59,567 nt of DNA from Anaerolineales bacterium (GCA_020059485.1 JAGVCA010000041.1:1-59567), one strand, 5' to 3'. Shown: positions 32,301-41,344, counted from the first letter of the stretch. Translations and numbers: made by a program. Notes: generated by a model from the letters alone, not told the origin.

Positions 32301-32828
32301 ATGGAAGAATTCTTGTCTGCTGAAGTTTGGCTCGGCGCAGGTGTGATCTTCATCCTGCGGGTGATCAACATGACCCTCGATACCCTGAGGATCCGGATGA
32401 TGGCGCGCGGTCAAAAAGCGCTTGCATTCCTGTTCGGTGTAATCGAGACGATTATTTTCTTGTATACGCTTTCCAGTGTGTTTGAAGACCTTGATAATAT
32501 CGTCAATACCCTGGCGTATGCCTTTGGTTTTGCCACCGGCAGTATCGTCGGCATGAACCTGGACGAACGCCTGGCGGTCGGTTACATCCATCTCCGGGTG
32601 ATCAGCCCCAACCGCGGCGCGCTGATCGCCGAATCGCTGCGCGGCCAGGGGTTTGCGGTCACGGAATTCTCCGGCCGCGGCCGGGATGGGACTGTCTCAA
32701 TGCTCAGTTTGAGCGTTAAACGCAAGAATGCCAAACGGATCCGCGCGGCGGTGGAAGAATTGGACGAGAATGCCTTTATCACTGCTGAAGACCTGACGCC
32801 CGTCCGTCGCGGCTACTGGGGGATGTGA
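32301..32828 (+). CDS. UPF0316/DUF2179-type membrane protein
   Basis: The protein has 175 residues. An N-terminal part with three membrane helices includes IFILRVINMTLDTLRIRMM, FGVIETIIFLYTLSSVFE and YAFGFATGSIVGMNLDE, the pattern of UPF0316 (DUF5698). The cytoplasmic C-terminal part is a small alpha/beta domain, with VTEFSGRGRDGTVSMLSL and KRIRAAVEELDENAFIT, of the DUF2179 kind, which is thought to bind small ligands or nucleotides; some relatives bind second messengers, but nothing here shows that. Codon 32301 is the first ATG that gives the standard start. It stands alone between glgP and the convergent ABC operon. Confidence 0.85.
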   Translation: MEEFLSAEVWLGAGVIFILRVINMTLDTLRIRMMARGQKALAFLFGVIETIIFLYTLSSVFEDLDNIVNTLAYAFGFATGSIVGMNLDERLAVGYIHLRVISPNRGALIAESLRGQGFAVTEFSGRGRDGTVSMLSLSVKRKNAKRIRAAVEELDENAFITAEDLTPVRRGYWGM

Positions 32829-32883
32829 TCGTTACAGCACGAGCCATGCGCGAAGACAATCCGGACGAGAAGATCGAAACGGA

Positions 32884-32912
32884 AGAAACAGGCGGTTGAT
32901 CTCAACGCCTGT
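32884..32912 (-). terminator. Terminator of the ABC transporter operon
   Basis: Read on the minus strand, ACAGGCG and CGCCTGT pair around a loop of about 11 bases, followed by TTCTT. It lies 24 bases past the stop of the last permease gene. Confidence 0.6.
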
Positions 32913-32935
32913 TCGCAAATTCTTACTGTCAGGGC

Positions 32936-33733
32936 TTAAGAACCAGTCCCCGTATACCCATTGACGCCTTTCATCCATACCCAGTAAGCCAGCGCAAAGG
33001 TGGCTGCCCCGATCAGCGGAGAGAGGTATACCGCAGTTGAGTTCGATCCCGTATTGAGAAAGATCTGAGCCGGATAGAAGGCCACAAAGCCGATCGGGAT
33101 GATGTAGGTGAACATGAGCTTGAAAAAGCCGTCGAAGATCGTCATCGGATAGGGGGAGAACTCGCGCAGGCGGCGGGCCAGGTCCAGCACCGGGTAGGAA
33201 TTGTAGATCCAGAAGGACGTACAGGCCGCGATCACCATGATCGAGATCGTCACCAGCGCCGCGCTGATCATCGTCACGAGCAGCAGCAGCACTTGCGGCA
33301 GGTTCCAGACCACACCCAGGCGAATAGAGGCATAAATGAACATGGCAATCCCGAGCACGAACTGCACCACGCCCTTGATGTCGAACATCTCCGAGACATA
33401 GTAGAACATCATATTTAGCGGGCGGAAGTAATATTTGATGAATGTGCCCTCGATCACATGGAAGCGCAGCTGCCAGAAGTGGTCGAACAGGATCTGGAAC
33501 GGCGAGATCGCCAGCATGTAAAAGGCATAGATGAATACCAGCTGATCGAAGTTCCACCCGGCCAGGTCCGGGATGGATGCCAGCAGCACCCAGAAGACCG
33601 CGATGGTCGTCAGGCTGGAGAACACCATCCCAATCCCACTGATGATGAAATCGTCGCGGTACTGCATCTTGGACTTGATGTACTGTGTTTCGATCAGGAA
33701 ATAGATCCGCAAGTAATATCGCAGCCGCTGCAT
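32936..33733 (-). CDS. ABC-2 type permease (COG3694-like)
   Basis: The protein has 265 residues and about six membrane helices, among them VIAACTSFWIYNSY in the fourth. DQLVFIYAFYMLAISPFQILF, IEGTFIKYYFRPLNMMFYYVS and the late TIFDGFFKLMFTYIIPIGFVAFYPAQIFL are typical of the permeases that go with COG4586 ATPases. These exporters are widespread and uncharacterised. It is last in a three-gene operon, three bases after the other permease. The substrate cannot be told. Confidence 0.85.
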   Translation of the reverse strand: MQRLRYYLRIYFLIETQYIKSKMQYRDDFIISGIGMVFSSLTTIAVFWVLLASIPDLAGWNFDQLVFIYAFYMLAISPFQILFDHFWQLRFHVIEGTFIKYYFRPLNMMFYYVSEMFDIKGVVQFVLGIAMFIYASIRLGVVWNLPQVLLLLVTMISAALVTISIMVIAACTSFWIYNSYPVLDLARRLREFSPYPMTIFDGFFKLMFTYIIPIGFVAFYPAQIFLNTGSNSTAVYLSPLIGAATFALAYWVWMKGVNGYTGTGS

Positions 33734-33736
33734 GTG

Positions 33737-34528
33737 TTAGCCTCCAGCCACCCGCAGAACTCTGATCGCCCGGTTGTAAAATAACCGCGCCAGCGCCAGC
33801 AGCGCCGCCACCCAGAAGAGCTGCACACCCAAAGACATTACATAGGTCATCACGGGCTGTTCCGGTTCGATCAGCATCATCAGCGGCAGGTGATACATCG
33901 CCTGGAAGGGGAGCAGTTTGAGCGTTTGCTGGGCCCAATCCGGGAAGAACTGCAGCGGGATCAGCGAACCGGACAGGAACAGGATGATGATGTCCTTGGT
34001 GGCGCTGATCCCCCAGATCGACTCGGTGTAGAACGATGTCAGTCCGATCATGTAGTCGATTGTCGTATTCAATACGAAGGAGAACACCAGCGCCAGCGGC
34101 AGGAACAGCAGCCCGATCCCGCTGTAGAACGGCACCTGGAAAACGAACACCAGAAATAGGACTGATGGGACCACCACGGTCAGGAAGTTCATCACGCTAA
34201 ACCCGACCGATTGCGACATCATCAGCCACTGGAATTTAACCGGTTTGACCAGGGACATGATGATCGAGCCGGATACGATCTGGTGGGAGATCTCCCAATC
34301 GGTCCAGGTCTTCAGCGTCACCATCAGCGAACTGGCTAGAGTGATATACAAAAAGGTCTGGTCAAAGGTCAGCCCGCGCAGCGTTTCCTGACCCTGGAAG
34401 ATCGAACGCCACAGGAAAAAGGCGATCGTGATATAGACCAGGTTGTTCAGGATCGAAAAAATGAACCCTGAGCGGTAGGCCAGGTAGGCCAGGAAGCTGC
34501 CGCGGGTGGTTGCCAGGTAGGCTCTCAA
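33737..34528 (-). CDS. ABC-2 type permease (COG4587-like)
   Basis: The protein has 263 residues and six membrane helices. It begins with the cytoplasmic RAYLATTRGSFLAYLAYR and has QIVSGSIIMSLVKPVKFQW, the coupling-helix region of this permease group, then FYTESIWGISATKDIIIL and SGSLIPLQFFPDW. It pairs with the neighbouring permease to form a heterodimer. Its start overlaps the end of the ATPase gene by four bases (ATGA), so the subunits are made together. Confidence 0.86.
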   Translation of the reverse strand: MRAYLATTRGSFLAYLAYRSGFIFSILNNLVYITIAFFLWRSIFQGQETLRGLTFDQTFLYITLASSLMVTLKTWTDWEISHQIVSGSIIMSLVKPVKFQWLMMSQSVGFSVMNFLTVVVPSVLFLVFVFQVPFYSGIGLLFLPLALVFSFVLNTTIDYMIGLTSFYTESIWGISATKDIIILFLSGSLIPLQFFPDWAQQTLKLLPFQAMYHLPLMMLIEPEQPVMTYVMSLGVQLFWVAALLALARLFYNRAIRVLRVAGG

Positions 34529-35547
34529 AGCAGGGCTCCGTCATAGATCTTCTGGACCACATTCTCCATCGAGATCTCCACGATGCGGATATCTTCCAGC
34601 TCGAACTTCGACATGACCAGATTGAGCACCTCCCGCAGGGGCGCTTTCTCCTGGTTGATGATGATATCCGTCCAGAAATTCTCATTCTCTTCGACATGGA
34701 CGGCATCCGGGTCGGCAAAACGGTCCTGCACCAGGGCTTTCAGACGATCCAAAGTTGTGTCGTTGTAATCGAAGATCTGAGCTTTGAAGGTCCGGTACAC
34801 GCCGAACAGCTGGTTAACGCGCTGCACCGGGCCGTCGAAGAGGAGCTTGCCCTTGTCGATAATGATGATCCGCTGGCATAACGCTTCAATATCGCCCAGG
34901 TCGTGGGTGGTCAGGATGATGGTGATATTCTGGGTGCGGTTCAGTTCGCGGATCACATCCCGGATCCTGGCTTTGACGGACACATCCAGGCCAATGGTTG
35001 GTTCGTCCAGGAAGACGACCTTGGGCTGGTGCAGGAAGGATGCGGCGATATCGCACAGCATCCGCTGGCCGAGCGACATCGTCCGGACCTGCACCGGATA
35101 CAGTTTTTTCAGCCCGATCAGGTCTTCAAACAGGGCCATCTGCTGCCGGTAGGTCTGGTCATCCACCGCATAGATCTCTTTCAGGATCTTAAATGACTCG
35201 ATCACCGGCAGGTCCCACCACAACTGGGTGCGCTGGCCGAAGACCACGCCCATCCGCCGGGCATTGCTGATCCGGTTGGAATACGGCTCGATCCCATTGA
35301 TCAGTATCTTGCCTTCGGTGGGCTGCAGGATGCCGGTCATCATTTTGATGGTGGTGGATTTCCCAGCACCGTTCGGCCCGATATACCCGACGATCTCCCC
35401 CTCATCGATCGAGAAGGAGATATCATCGACCGCCTTCACCGTGCGGTAGTTTCCTGAGAACAGGTCCAGGAACGCGCCTTTAAGCCCTTCCCGCCGGTTC
35501 AGGAGTTTGAAATGCTTGCTCAGGTGTTCGATCTCGATCAGTGCCAT
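34525..35547 (-). CDS. ABC transporter ATP-binding protein (COG4586-like)
   Basis: The protein has 340 residues. Walker A is GPNGAGKST at residues 57-65, the signature MSLGQRML, and Walker B VVFLDEPTIGLD, followed by the His switch in ILTTHDLGDIE. The N-terminus has the extra KHFKLLNRREGLKGAFLDLF stretch typical of the COG4586 group. After about residue 250 there is a C-terminal regulatory domain of the type found in drug and polysaccharide exporters. It leads an operon with two permeases, so the complex is a three-gene exporter in the cytoplasmic membrane. Confidence 0.92.
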   Translation of the reverse strand: MALIEIEHLSKHFKLLNRREGLKGAFLDLFSGNYRTVKAVDDISFSIDEGEIVGYIGPNGAGKSTTIKMMTGILQPTEGKILINGIEPYSNRISNARRMGVVFGQRTQLWWDLPVIESFKILKEIYAVDDQTYRQQMALFEDLIGLKKLYPVQVRTMSLGQRMLCDIAASFLHQPKVVFLDEPTIGLDVSVKARIRDVIRELNRTQNITIILTTHDLGDIEALCQRIIIIDKGKLLFDGPVQRVNQLFGVYRTFKAQIFDYNDTTLDRLKALVQDRFADPDAVHVEENENFWTDIIINQEKAPLREVLNLVMSKFELEDIRIVEISMENVVQKIYDGALL

Positions 35548-35652
35548 CTGACCTCACTTGATTGCCGCGTACAAACTGCGAGGGAGCGGCGGCCCGCTGG
35601 TGGGAGCTGCCCATCGCAATGCCACTCGGAGAAAATATGTGAATATTGGTGT

Positions 35653-35681
35653 GAAAAAATTGCCCGACCGAGGTCAGGCAA
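35653..35681 (-). terminator. Terminator overlapping the end of the M29 gene
   Basis: Read on the minus strand, TTGCCTGACC and GGTCGGGCAA pair with one G-T and are followed by TTTTTT. The 5' arm includes the stop codon of the aminopeptidase gene. Confidence 0.88.
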
Positions 35682-36777
35682 CGAATTTGCCGTTCTTGTA
35701 AACCACCTGCCCATCGACGTTGATCTCGGAATCCTTGCGCAGGTCGCAAATCATATCCCAATGGATCTGGCTCTTGTTCTGGCTCCCGGTTTCCGGGTAG
35801 CCCGCGCCCAGGGCCATGTGGAACGAGCCGCCGATCTTCTCATCGAAGAGGATATTGCCGGTGAAGCGGTCGATCTCGAAGTTCAGCCCGATGGCAAACT
35901 CGCCGACGAAGCGCGCTCCGGCATCGGTATCCAGCATCCGCAGCAGGAAATCCTGGTTCTTTTTGGCTTTGGCGTGCAACACCCGGCCCTCAACGAATTC
36001 CAGTTCGATATTCTCGACCACCCGGCCTTCATAGATCGACGGATACGTGAACCGCACCCAACCGTGGACCGAGTTTTCAACCGGGCCGGTAAAGATCTCG
36101 CCATCCGGCATATTGTTCAGGCCGCAGGCATTCACGAACTTGCGCCCCTTGACCGACAGCCGCAGATCGACATTCGGCCCGCGCAGCACGACCTTGTCGC
36201 GGCCTTCGAACATCTTCACATATTCGGCCTGTTCGGCTTTGACCTGCTCCCAGTAGCTGACCGGATCGTCGGTGTCGGCGTGCATCGTCCCGTAGATAAA
36301 ATCCTTGTAGGCCTCCAGGCTCATCCCGGCTTCGTCGGCGTAAGCCTGAGTGGGGTACAGGGTGGTGCACCACTTCAGGTCGCGCGACAGGCCGCGCTGC
36401 ATCTGAGTGGAAAGGATCGGCGACATCGCCCGGGCGTGCAGGGCCTGTTTTTCCGGGTCCACCTTGCTGAGGTGTTTGGTATCGGTCAGCGAGTGCAGCC
36501 GGATACGGGCTTCGAAGGTCTCGTAGGCCAGTTTGAGGAATTCCGGGGTCTGGATCAGTTGGGCCTCACCGGCATGCTGGTAGAAGATGGCGTCCTCGCG
36601 GGGCAGTTTGGTGATCAGGTATGGATACCCGCCGCGCGCCAGGATCCGTTCGATCAGCGCTTCCAGCATCGGCTCGGCGGCGGTGGTAGATTCGATCACC
36701 ACCCGGTCTCCGGGTTGGATATCGGTCGAGTAATTCACCAGGATGTCGGCGTGTTTTAGCAGTCTAGGGTCGGTCAA
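35674..36777 (-). CDS. M29 family aminopeptidase (copy 2)
   Basis: The protein has 367 residues, the same as copy 1 at 14351. The two share many long identical stretches, such as GGSFHMALGAGYPETGS and IHWDMICD with the His and Asp ligands, and the final YKNGKF against YKDGKF. It has DGEIFTGPVENSVHGWVRFTYPS and the AVIxGPNVDLRLSV-type region (here VVLRGPNVDLRLSV). A cytoplasmic metallo-aminopeptidase. The two copies come from an old duplication, as the N-terminal halves differ more. It is monocistronic between the ABC operon and the bi-domain gene. Confidence 0.92.
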   Translation of the reverse strand: MTDPRLLKHADILVNYSTDIQPGDRVVIESTTAAEPMLEALIERILARGGYPYLITKLPREDAIFYQHAGEAQLIQTPEFLKLAYETFEARIRLHSLTDTKHLSKVDPEKQALHARAMSPILSTQMQRGLSRDLKWCTTLYPTQAYADEAGMSLEAYKDFIYGTMHADTDDPVSYWEQVKAEQAEYVKMFEGRDKVVLRGPNVDLRLSVKGRKFVNACGLNNMPDGEIFTGPVENSVHGWVRFTYPSIYEGRVVENIELEFVEGRVLHAKAKKNQDFLLRMLDTDAGARFVGEFAIGLNFEIDRFTGNILFDEKIGGSFHMALGAGYPETGSQNKSQIHWDMICDLRKDSEINVDGQVVYKNGKFVA

Positions 36778-36985
36778 AATGGGTCTCCTTGGGTGTGCAA
36801 CCAGTACGTGGATTATAACCCTTAACGGGGTGAATAGTCACCTGGCCATCAGAATAGTTACCGGGTTGCCGCAGATCCAGATAAGCGCTTTGATGCTTTT
36901 CCTTGTTGGCCTGGTGCCCCGGTGACAAATCAATATTCCTGTCCCTCATGGTAGAATTTTCACAAATCGATCTGATCGAGGCAAA

Positions 36986-39124
36986 ATGAAACAATTACTC
37001 CAGAACATGCGCGACGGCCGCTCCGAGGTGGTCGATGTGCCCATCCCCACGCCCCAGCCGGGGATGCTGCTGGTCCGCACCGGGGCTTCCCTGGTCTCGG
37101 CTGGCACCGAGCGCATGGTGGTGGAATTTGCGGAAAAATCGTTGCTGGGCAAGGTGCGCGCCCGGCCGGACCTGGCGAAACAGGTGCTCGACAAGGCCCG
37201 GCGTGAAGGGGTACTCTCCACCGTGGAAGCTGCCTTCAACCGGCTGGACCAGCCGATGGCCCTGGGGTATTCCTCTGCCGGGACGGTGGCTGGATTGGGC
37301 GAAGGGGTGACGGGATTTCGGGTCGGGCAGCGGGTGGCTTGCGCTGGCGGCGGTTATGCCGTGCATGCCGAGTATGCCGTCATCCCGCAAAACCTGGCCG
37401 CCCCCCTGCCGGACAATGTCGACTTTGAGTCTGGCGCTTTCGGCACCCTGGGGGCGATCGCCCTGCACGGGTTACGCCTCGGCCAGCCTCAGGTCGGTGA
37501 GACGGTCGTCGTCATCGGGCTTGGTCTACTGGGCCTCATCTCGGTCGGTCTGGCGCAGGCGGCTGGCTGCCGCGTCTTCGGCGTGGACCTGGATGAGCGC
37601 CGGGTGGCGCTGGCCCGCAGTCTGGGCGCGGAAGCCGTGCTGCGTGAGGGGGCGGAACAGGCGGCTGGGGTGTTCACCCAGGGTTACGGCGCCGACCTGG
37701 TGCTGATCTGCGCCGATGCCGCCTCCAACGATCCGGTGGAACTGGCTGGTGAACTGTGCCGCGACCGCGGCCGGGTGGTGGCGGTCGGGGCGGTCGGGAT
37801 GGACCTGCCGCGCCGGGTGTATTTCTACAAAGAGATCGATTTCATCGTCTCGCGCTCTTACGGCCCTGGGCGTTACGACCCGGTGTACGAAGAGGGCGGG
37901 GTTGATTACCCGATCGGCTTCGTGCGCTGGACGGCCGGCCGCAACCTGGGCGCTTTCGTCCGGATGATCGGCGATGGCCGGCTGGATGTCAGATCGCTGA
38001 TCAGCCACCGCTTCCTGATCGCCGAGGGCGCTGCCGCCTATGAACTGATCACCGGCAAGCGCGGCGAACCGTTTTTGGGCGTGGTGCTGACCTATCCCGA
38101 CGCTGCATCGGCGGATGAAACCGCCGGGCGAACGGTTGAATTTACGCCTGCGCCCAGGCCGGACAGCGGCCGCGTCCAATTGGGCGCACTGGGGGCCGGC
38201 AATTTCGCCGGGGCGGTCATTTTCCCGGTCGCCAAACGCCGCGCCGAGATCGACCTGGTCGGGGTGGCATCCGCCTCCGGGCGCAGCGCCCAGCATGCCG
38301 CCCGCAAATACGACTTTACTTACGCCACCAGCGACGAAGCCCGCCTGATCGAAGACCCGGGAGTCAACACCCTGGCCGTGCTCACCCGCCACCACTTGCA
38401 CGCCGCCCAGACCCTGGCCGGACTGCGGGCCGGCAAGCACGTCTTCTGCGAGAAACCGCTGGCGCTGACCCGCGCTGAACTGGACCAGATCCGAGCCGAG
38501 GTTGAGAAGCCCGGCGCGCCGCTGCTGATGGTCGGCTACAACCGCCGCTTCGCGCCGCTGGCTATCCAAATGAAGGACTTTCTGTCCGCCAGCCCGGAAC
38601 CGCTGGCCGCCCATTACCGCGTCAATGCCGGGTTTATCCCCGCCGAGCACTGGGTGCACGACCCGGCCCAGGGCGGCGGGCGAATCTTGGGCGAGGCCTG
38701 CCATTTCATCGACTTCCTGACCTGGCTGGTCGGCGCCGCGCCGGTGTCCGCCACAGCCCAGGCCCTACCAGACCTCGGCCGCTATCGACAGGACAATGTC
38801 ATCATTCTGTTGACCTTCCCGGACGGCTCGCTCGGTACGGTCAGTTACCTGGCCAACGGCGATAAAGCCCTCCCCAAGGAGCGGGTCGAGGTCGCCACCG
38901 GCGGCCGGGTGGCGGTGCTGGATGACTTCCGTGCGCTGGAGACCTATGCCGGCGGCAACCGCAAGGTTACCCGTTCCCGCCTGCGCCAGGACAAAGGCCA
39001 TGCCGGGGAGTGGGAGGCATTTACCGCCGCGATCCTGGCGGGCGGCCCGCCCCCGATCCCGTATGACCACATCTTCGGCGGGATGCAGACGACCTTTAAC
39101 GCGCTCGAGTCGCTAGGCAGCTAG
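36986..39124 (+). CDS. Bi-domain oxidoreductase: MDR alcohol dehydrogenase fused to Gfo/Idh/MocA
   Basis: The protein has 712 residues in two parts. Residues 1-370 are a medium-chain dehydrogenase: LVRTGASLVSAGTERMVVEF, then GYSSAGTVAGLGEGVTGFRVG, the Rossmann VVVIGLGLLGLISVGLAQAAG and VVAVGAVGMDLPRR. Zinc ligands of classic alcohol dehydrogenases are not evident. From about 385 to the end is a Gfo/Idh/MocA-type dehydrogenase: LGALGAGNFAGAVIFPVAKR, HVFCEKPLALTRAEL with the EKP motif, and EACHFIDFL. Such fusions lie near sugar or capsule genes in other genomes. Here no such neighbours are present, so the substrate is unknown. It is divergent from the M29 gene. Confidence 0.9.
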   Translation: MKQLLQNMRDGRSEVVDVPIPTPQPGMLLVRTGASLVSAGTERMVVEFAEKSLLGKVRARPDLAKQVLDKARREGVLSTVEAAFNRLDQPMALGYSSAGTVAGLGEGVTGFRVGQRVACAGGGYAVHAEYAVIPQNLAAPLPDNVDFESGAFGTLGAIALHGLRLGQPQVGETVVVIGLGLLGLISVGLAQAAGCRVFGVDLDERRVALARSLGAEAVLREGAEQAAGVFTQGYGADLVLICADAASNDPVELAGELCRDRGRVVAVGAVGMDLPRRVYFYKEIDFIVSRSYGPGRYDPVYEEGGVDYPIGFVRWTAGRNLGAFVRMIGDGRLDVRSLISHRFLIAEGAAAYELITGKRGEPFLGVVLTYPDAASADETAGRTVEFTPAPRPDSGRVQLGALGAGNFAGAVIFPVAKRRAEIDLVGVASASGRSAQHAARKYDFTYATSDEARLIEDPGVNTLAVLTRHHLHAAQTLAGLRAGKHVFCEKPLALTRAELDQIRAEVEKPGAPLLMVGYNRRFAPLAIQMKDFLSASPEPLAAHYRVNAGFIPAEHWVHDPAQGGGRILGEACHFIDFLTWLVGAAPVSATAQALPDLGRYRQDNVIILLTFPDGSLGTVSYLANGDKALPKERVEVATGGRVAVLDDFRALETYAGGNRKVTRSRLRQDKGHAGEWEAFTAAILAGGPPPIPYDHIFGGMQTTFNALESLGS

Positions 39125-39133
39125 ATAGTCCCG

Positions 39134-39694
39134 ATGGTACCTAATCCCGAACAGGTGCAGATGGTCTGGCCGTCTGATCTGCCCGCGCCTGAGGTCCAGC
39201 CGCTGCTTCCGCCTGAGGTGCTCCTCCGCACCTGCCTGCCGGGCGACCTGCCGGGTTTCTATGCCCTGATGGCTGACGCCGGCTGGCCGGGCTGGGATGC
39301 GGAGAGACTGCGATCGTGGCTGTACCGGATCCTGCCGGGTGGGTGGTTTATTCTCGAGGACTTGGATAACGGCGAGATCATTGGTACCAGCATGGCTACC
39401 CACGACCACACCTGGATCGAGCCGTTCTGCGGCGAGGTCGGCTGGACAGCTGTGCACCCCCGCCATCAGGGGAAGGGCTTGGGTTCGGTCGTCGTGGCCG
39501 CGGTGCTGGCGCGCTTCCGCCATGCCGGCTATACCTGCATTCACCTGTACACCGAGATCTGGCGGCTGGCCGCGCTCAAAATGTATCTCAAACTGGGGTT
39601 CGTCCCCTGGCTGGACCCGCCCGAAGCGCGCCAGCAATGGCAGTCGATCTGTGCACAGCTCGGGTGGCCGTTCAAGCCCGATCGTTGGCCGTAA
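39134..39694 (+). CDS. GNAT family N-acetyltransferase
   Basis: The protein has 186 residues. The acetyl-CoA site is VHPRHQGKGLGSVVVAAVLARF, in the third quarter of the protein (first part VHPRHQGKGLGSVV), followed by CIHLYTEIWRLAALKMYLKLGF, a classic GNAT ending. The N-terminal part has LRTCLPGDLPGFYALMADAG. The substrate cannot be inferred. The gene begins nine bases after the bi-domain oxidoreductase, so the two are likely one transcript. Confidence 0.88.
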   Translation: MVPNPEQVQMVWPSDLPAPEVQPLLPPEVLLRTCLPGDLPGFYALMADAGWPGWDAERLRSWLYRILPGGWFILEDLDNGEIIGTSMATHDHTWIEPFCGEVGWTAVHPRHQGKGLGSVVVAAVLARFRHAGYTCIHLYTEIWRLAALKMYLKLGFVPWLDPPEARQQWQSICAQLGWPFKPDRWP

Positions 39695-39775
39695 CCCGGC
39701 CAGACCGTTGATCTTTGAAAGTTTGCCCACTCGATCGATTAGATTTTCTTATCGTTTATAATAGATATGAAATTA

Positions 39776-39792
39776 TCTAGCTATGTGCTAGA
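39776..39792. promoter_or_regulatory. Palindrome upstream of the nuo promoter
   Basis: TCTAGC and GCTAGA are perfect inverted repeats around TATGT, ending six bases before the -35 box. It is well placed for an activator or repressor. Between 39695 and 39976 I see no gene, only this, the promoter and a TTGTGAA half-site at 39840-39846. Confidence 0.4.
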
Positions 39793-39798
39793 GAAAAA

Positions 39799-39827
39799 TT
39801 GCACAAAGTAAATAAATAGGGTAAAAT
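39799..39827 (+). promoter_or_regulatory. Promoter of the nuo operon
   Basis: TTGCAC (39799-39804) and TAAAAT (39822-39827) are exactly 17 bases apart. Transcription would start near 39834, about 140 bases before nuoA. A second TATAAT lies at 39757-39762 but lacks a -35 box. Confidence 0.65.
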
Positions 39828-39976
39828 TGGTAAAGTTATTTGTGAAAAATGTTACTGGACGCTGTTTTTAGCCTGTGTTAGACTAAACCGGCTTGGTCTT
39901 CAGGGCGCAGCGAGGTCCGCCTGCCCCGGAAAACTGCTCCAGTACAACGACAATCTAGATACAGACAAGGTGTACC

Positions 39977-40333
39977 ATGCTCGAATCGTATTACCCCATT
40001 GCCATCCTGATCGGGATCACCTTTGCCCTGGGCGTGCTGGTCACCGTGCTGGGACACCTCTTTGGTCCCCGCCGCCCGACAGAACGGAAAGGCGCCCCTT
40101 ACGAGTCCGGGATGATGCCCTACGGCCCCGGGACCCGCCAGATGCCGATCCGCTTTTATCTGGTGGCGGTCTTGTTCATCCTCTTTGATATCGAAGTCAT
40201 TTTCCTGTTCCCCTGGGCGGTGGTCTACCGCGACCTGGGCGTCTTCGGTGTGATCGAGATGGCGATCTTCGTATTCATTTTACTGGTTGGCTTTGTGTAT
40301 GCCTTGAAGAAGGGAGCGTTCGAATGGGAGTAG
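39977..40333 (+). CDS. nuoA: NADH-quinone oxidoreductase subunit A
   Basis: The protein has 118 residues and three membrane helices. The family signature between helices one and two is [20 protein letters not shown], the matrix loop that closes the quinone site, and [22 protein letters not shown] follows it (first part [18 protein letters not shown]). NuoA is part of the membrane arm near the quinone cavity. It is first in a 14-gene complex I operon in standard order A to N. Its end overlaps nuoB by ten bases. Confidence 0.97.
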   Translation: MLESYYPIAILIGITFALGVLVTVLGHLFGPRRPTERKGAPYESGMMPYGPGTRQMPIRFYLVAVLFILFDIEVIFLFPWAVVYRDLGVFGVIEMAIFVFILLVGFVYALKKGAFEWE

Positions 40334-40806
40334 AGCAAAAACTCGGCAATATGGGTGTGGTCACCCACCGGTTGGAAGACCTGGTGAACTGGAGCCGCAC
40401 CCGGGCGATGTGGCCGATGCTGTTTGGCCTGGCGTGCTGCGCGATCGAGATGATGTCCGCCCAGGCCTCGCATTTTGATATGAGCCGCTTCGGGATGGAA
40501 CTGATGCGTGCCAGCCCTCGTCAGTCGGACCTGATGATCGTGGCCGGGCGCGTTTCGCGTAAGATGGCCCCGGTCCTGCGCCGGCTGTACGACCAGATGC
40601 CCGACCCCAAGTGGGTCATTTCGATGGGCGACTGCGCCTCCTGTGGTGGTGTCTTCAATAATTATGCCATTGTCCAGGGCGTGGACGAGATCGTGCCGGT
40701 GGATGTGTTCGTTGCCGGCTGCCCGCCCCGCCCTGAAGCGTTGATCCACGGGATCGTCACCCTGCACGAGAAGGTCAAGGGTGAGAAGATGTCGGATTGG
40801 GCCTGA
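40324..40806 (+). CDS. nuoB: NADH-quinone oxidoreductase subunit B
   Basis: The protein has 160 residues and carries the N2 [4Fe-4S] cluster that passes electrons to quinone. The tandem Cys38-Cys39 in [11 protein letters not shown], the Cys in [10 protein letters not shown] and the one in AGCPPRPEA are the four ligands. [19 protein letters not shown] is the conserved middle part. It is in the hydrophilic arm at the membrane surface. It overlaps nuoA and is followed by nuoC. Confidence 0.98.
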   Translation: MGVEQKLGNMGVVTHRLEDLVNWSRTRAMWPMLFGLACCAIEMMSAQASHFDMSRFGMELMRASPRQSDLMIVAGRVSRKMAPVLRRLYDQMPDPKWVISMGDCASCGGVFNNYAIVQGVDEIVPVDVFVAGCPPRPEALIHGIVTLHEKVKGEKMSDWA

Positions 40807-40818
40807 CAGGTGATCGTG

Positions 40819-41334
40819 ATGGAAAATGAAGCCTTGAACAAAGCAGTCCAGGACCTGGAAGCACGTTTCGGCGGCACATCCAGGATATTCCGCGGGCAAG
40901 TCCAGGTAGAACTCCCGGTCGGACAGATCGTGGCCGCGGCCACTGCCCTGCGGGATGAGCATGGCTTCGAAGTCATGCCCGATATCACCGCCGTGGATTA
41001 CTGGCCGCAGACCTCCCCGCGCTTCCATGTGGTCTACCAGTTCAACTCGGTCAGCAAGAACATCCGCGTCACCGTGCGGGTCCCGCTGGACGGCAACGAG
41101 CCAACCCTCCCGACCATGACCGGCGTGTTCCCGAATGCCAACTGGCTGGAGCGTGAACTGTGGGATATGTTCGGCATCCGGGCCGAAGGCCATCCCGACC
41201 TGCGCCGCATCCTGATGCCGTATGACTGGGAAGGGCATCCCCTCCGTAAGGACTACCCTCTGGGCTACGAAGAGGTGCAGTTCACCTTTAACTACGACGA
41301 GATCGACCAGCGCAAACCGCGCCCGAAGGAATAG
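40819..41334 (+). CDS. nuoC: NADH-quinone oxidoreductase subunit C
   Basis: The protein has 171 residues from ATG 40819, which has AGGTGAT as ribosome-binding site; GTG 40810 lies in that site and is less likely. The conserved part is [16 protein letters not shown], then the 30-kDa subunit signature [20 protein letters not shown] and [20 protein letters not shown]. It is a separate NuoC rather than the NuoCD fusion of Escherichia coli. It is a hydrophilic-arm subunit that docks to NuoD. Confidence 0.96.
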   Translation: MENEALNKAVQDLEARFGGTSRIFRGQVQVELPVGQIVAAATALRDEHGFEVMPDITAVDYWPQTSPRFHVVYQFNSVSKNIRVTVRVPLDGNEPTLPTMTGVFPNANWLERELWDMFGIRAEGHPDLRRILMPYDWEGHPLRKDYPLGYEEVQFTFNYDEIDQRKPRPKE

Positions 41335-41344
41335 GTGAAGCCTT

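Noticed and set aside
35512-36759. 415-codon open frame antisense to the M29 gene
   Set aside because: It is the shadow of a clear aminopeptidase on the other strand; high-GC genes often give long antisense frames.
36959-36965. TTCACAA half-site before the bi-domain gene as a Rex site
   Set aside because: The matching first half at the right spacing is absent.
37526-38704. 392-codon open frame antisense to the bi-domain oxidoreductase
   Set aside because: Opposite strand of a well-supported gene; no recognisable motif.
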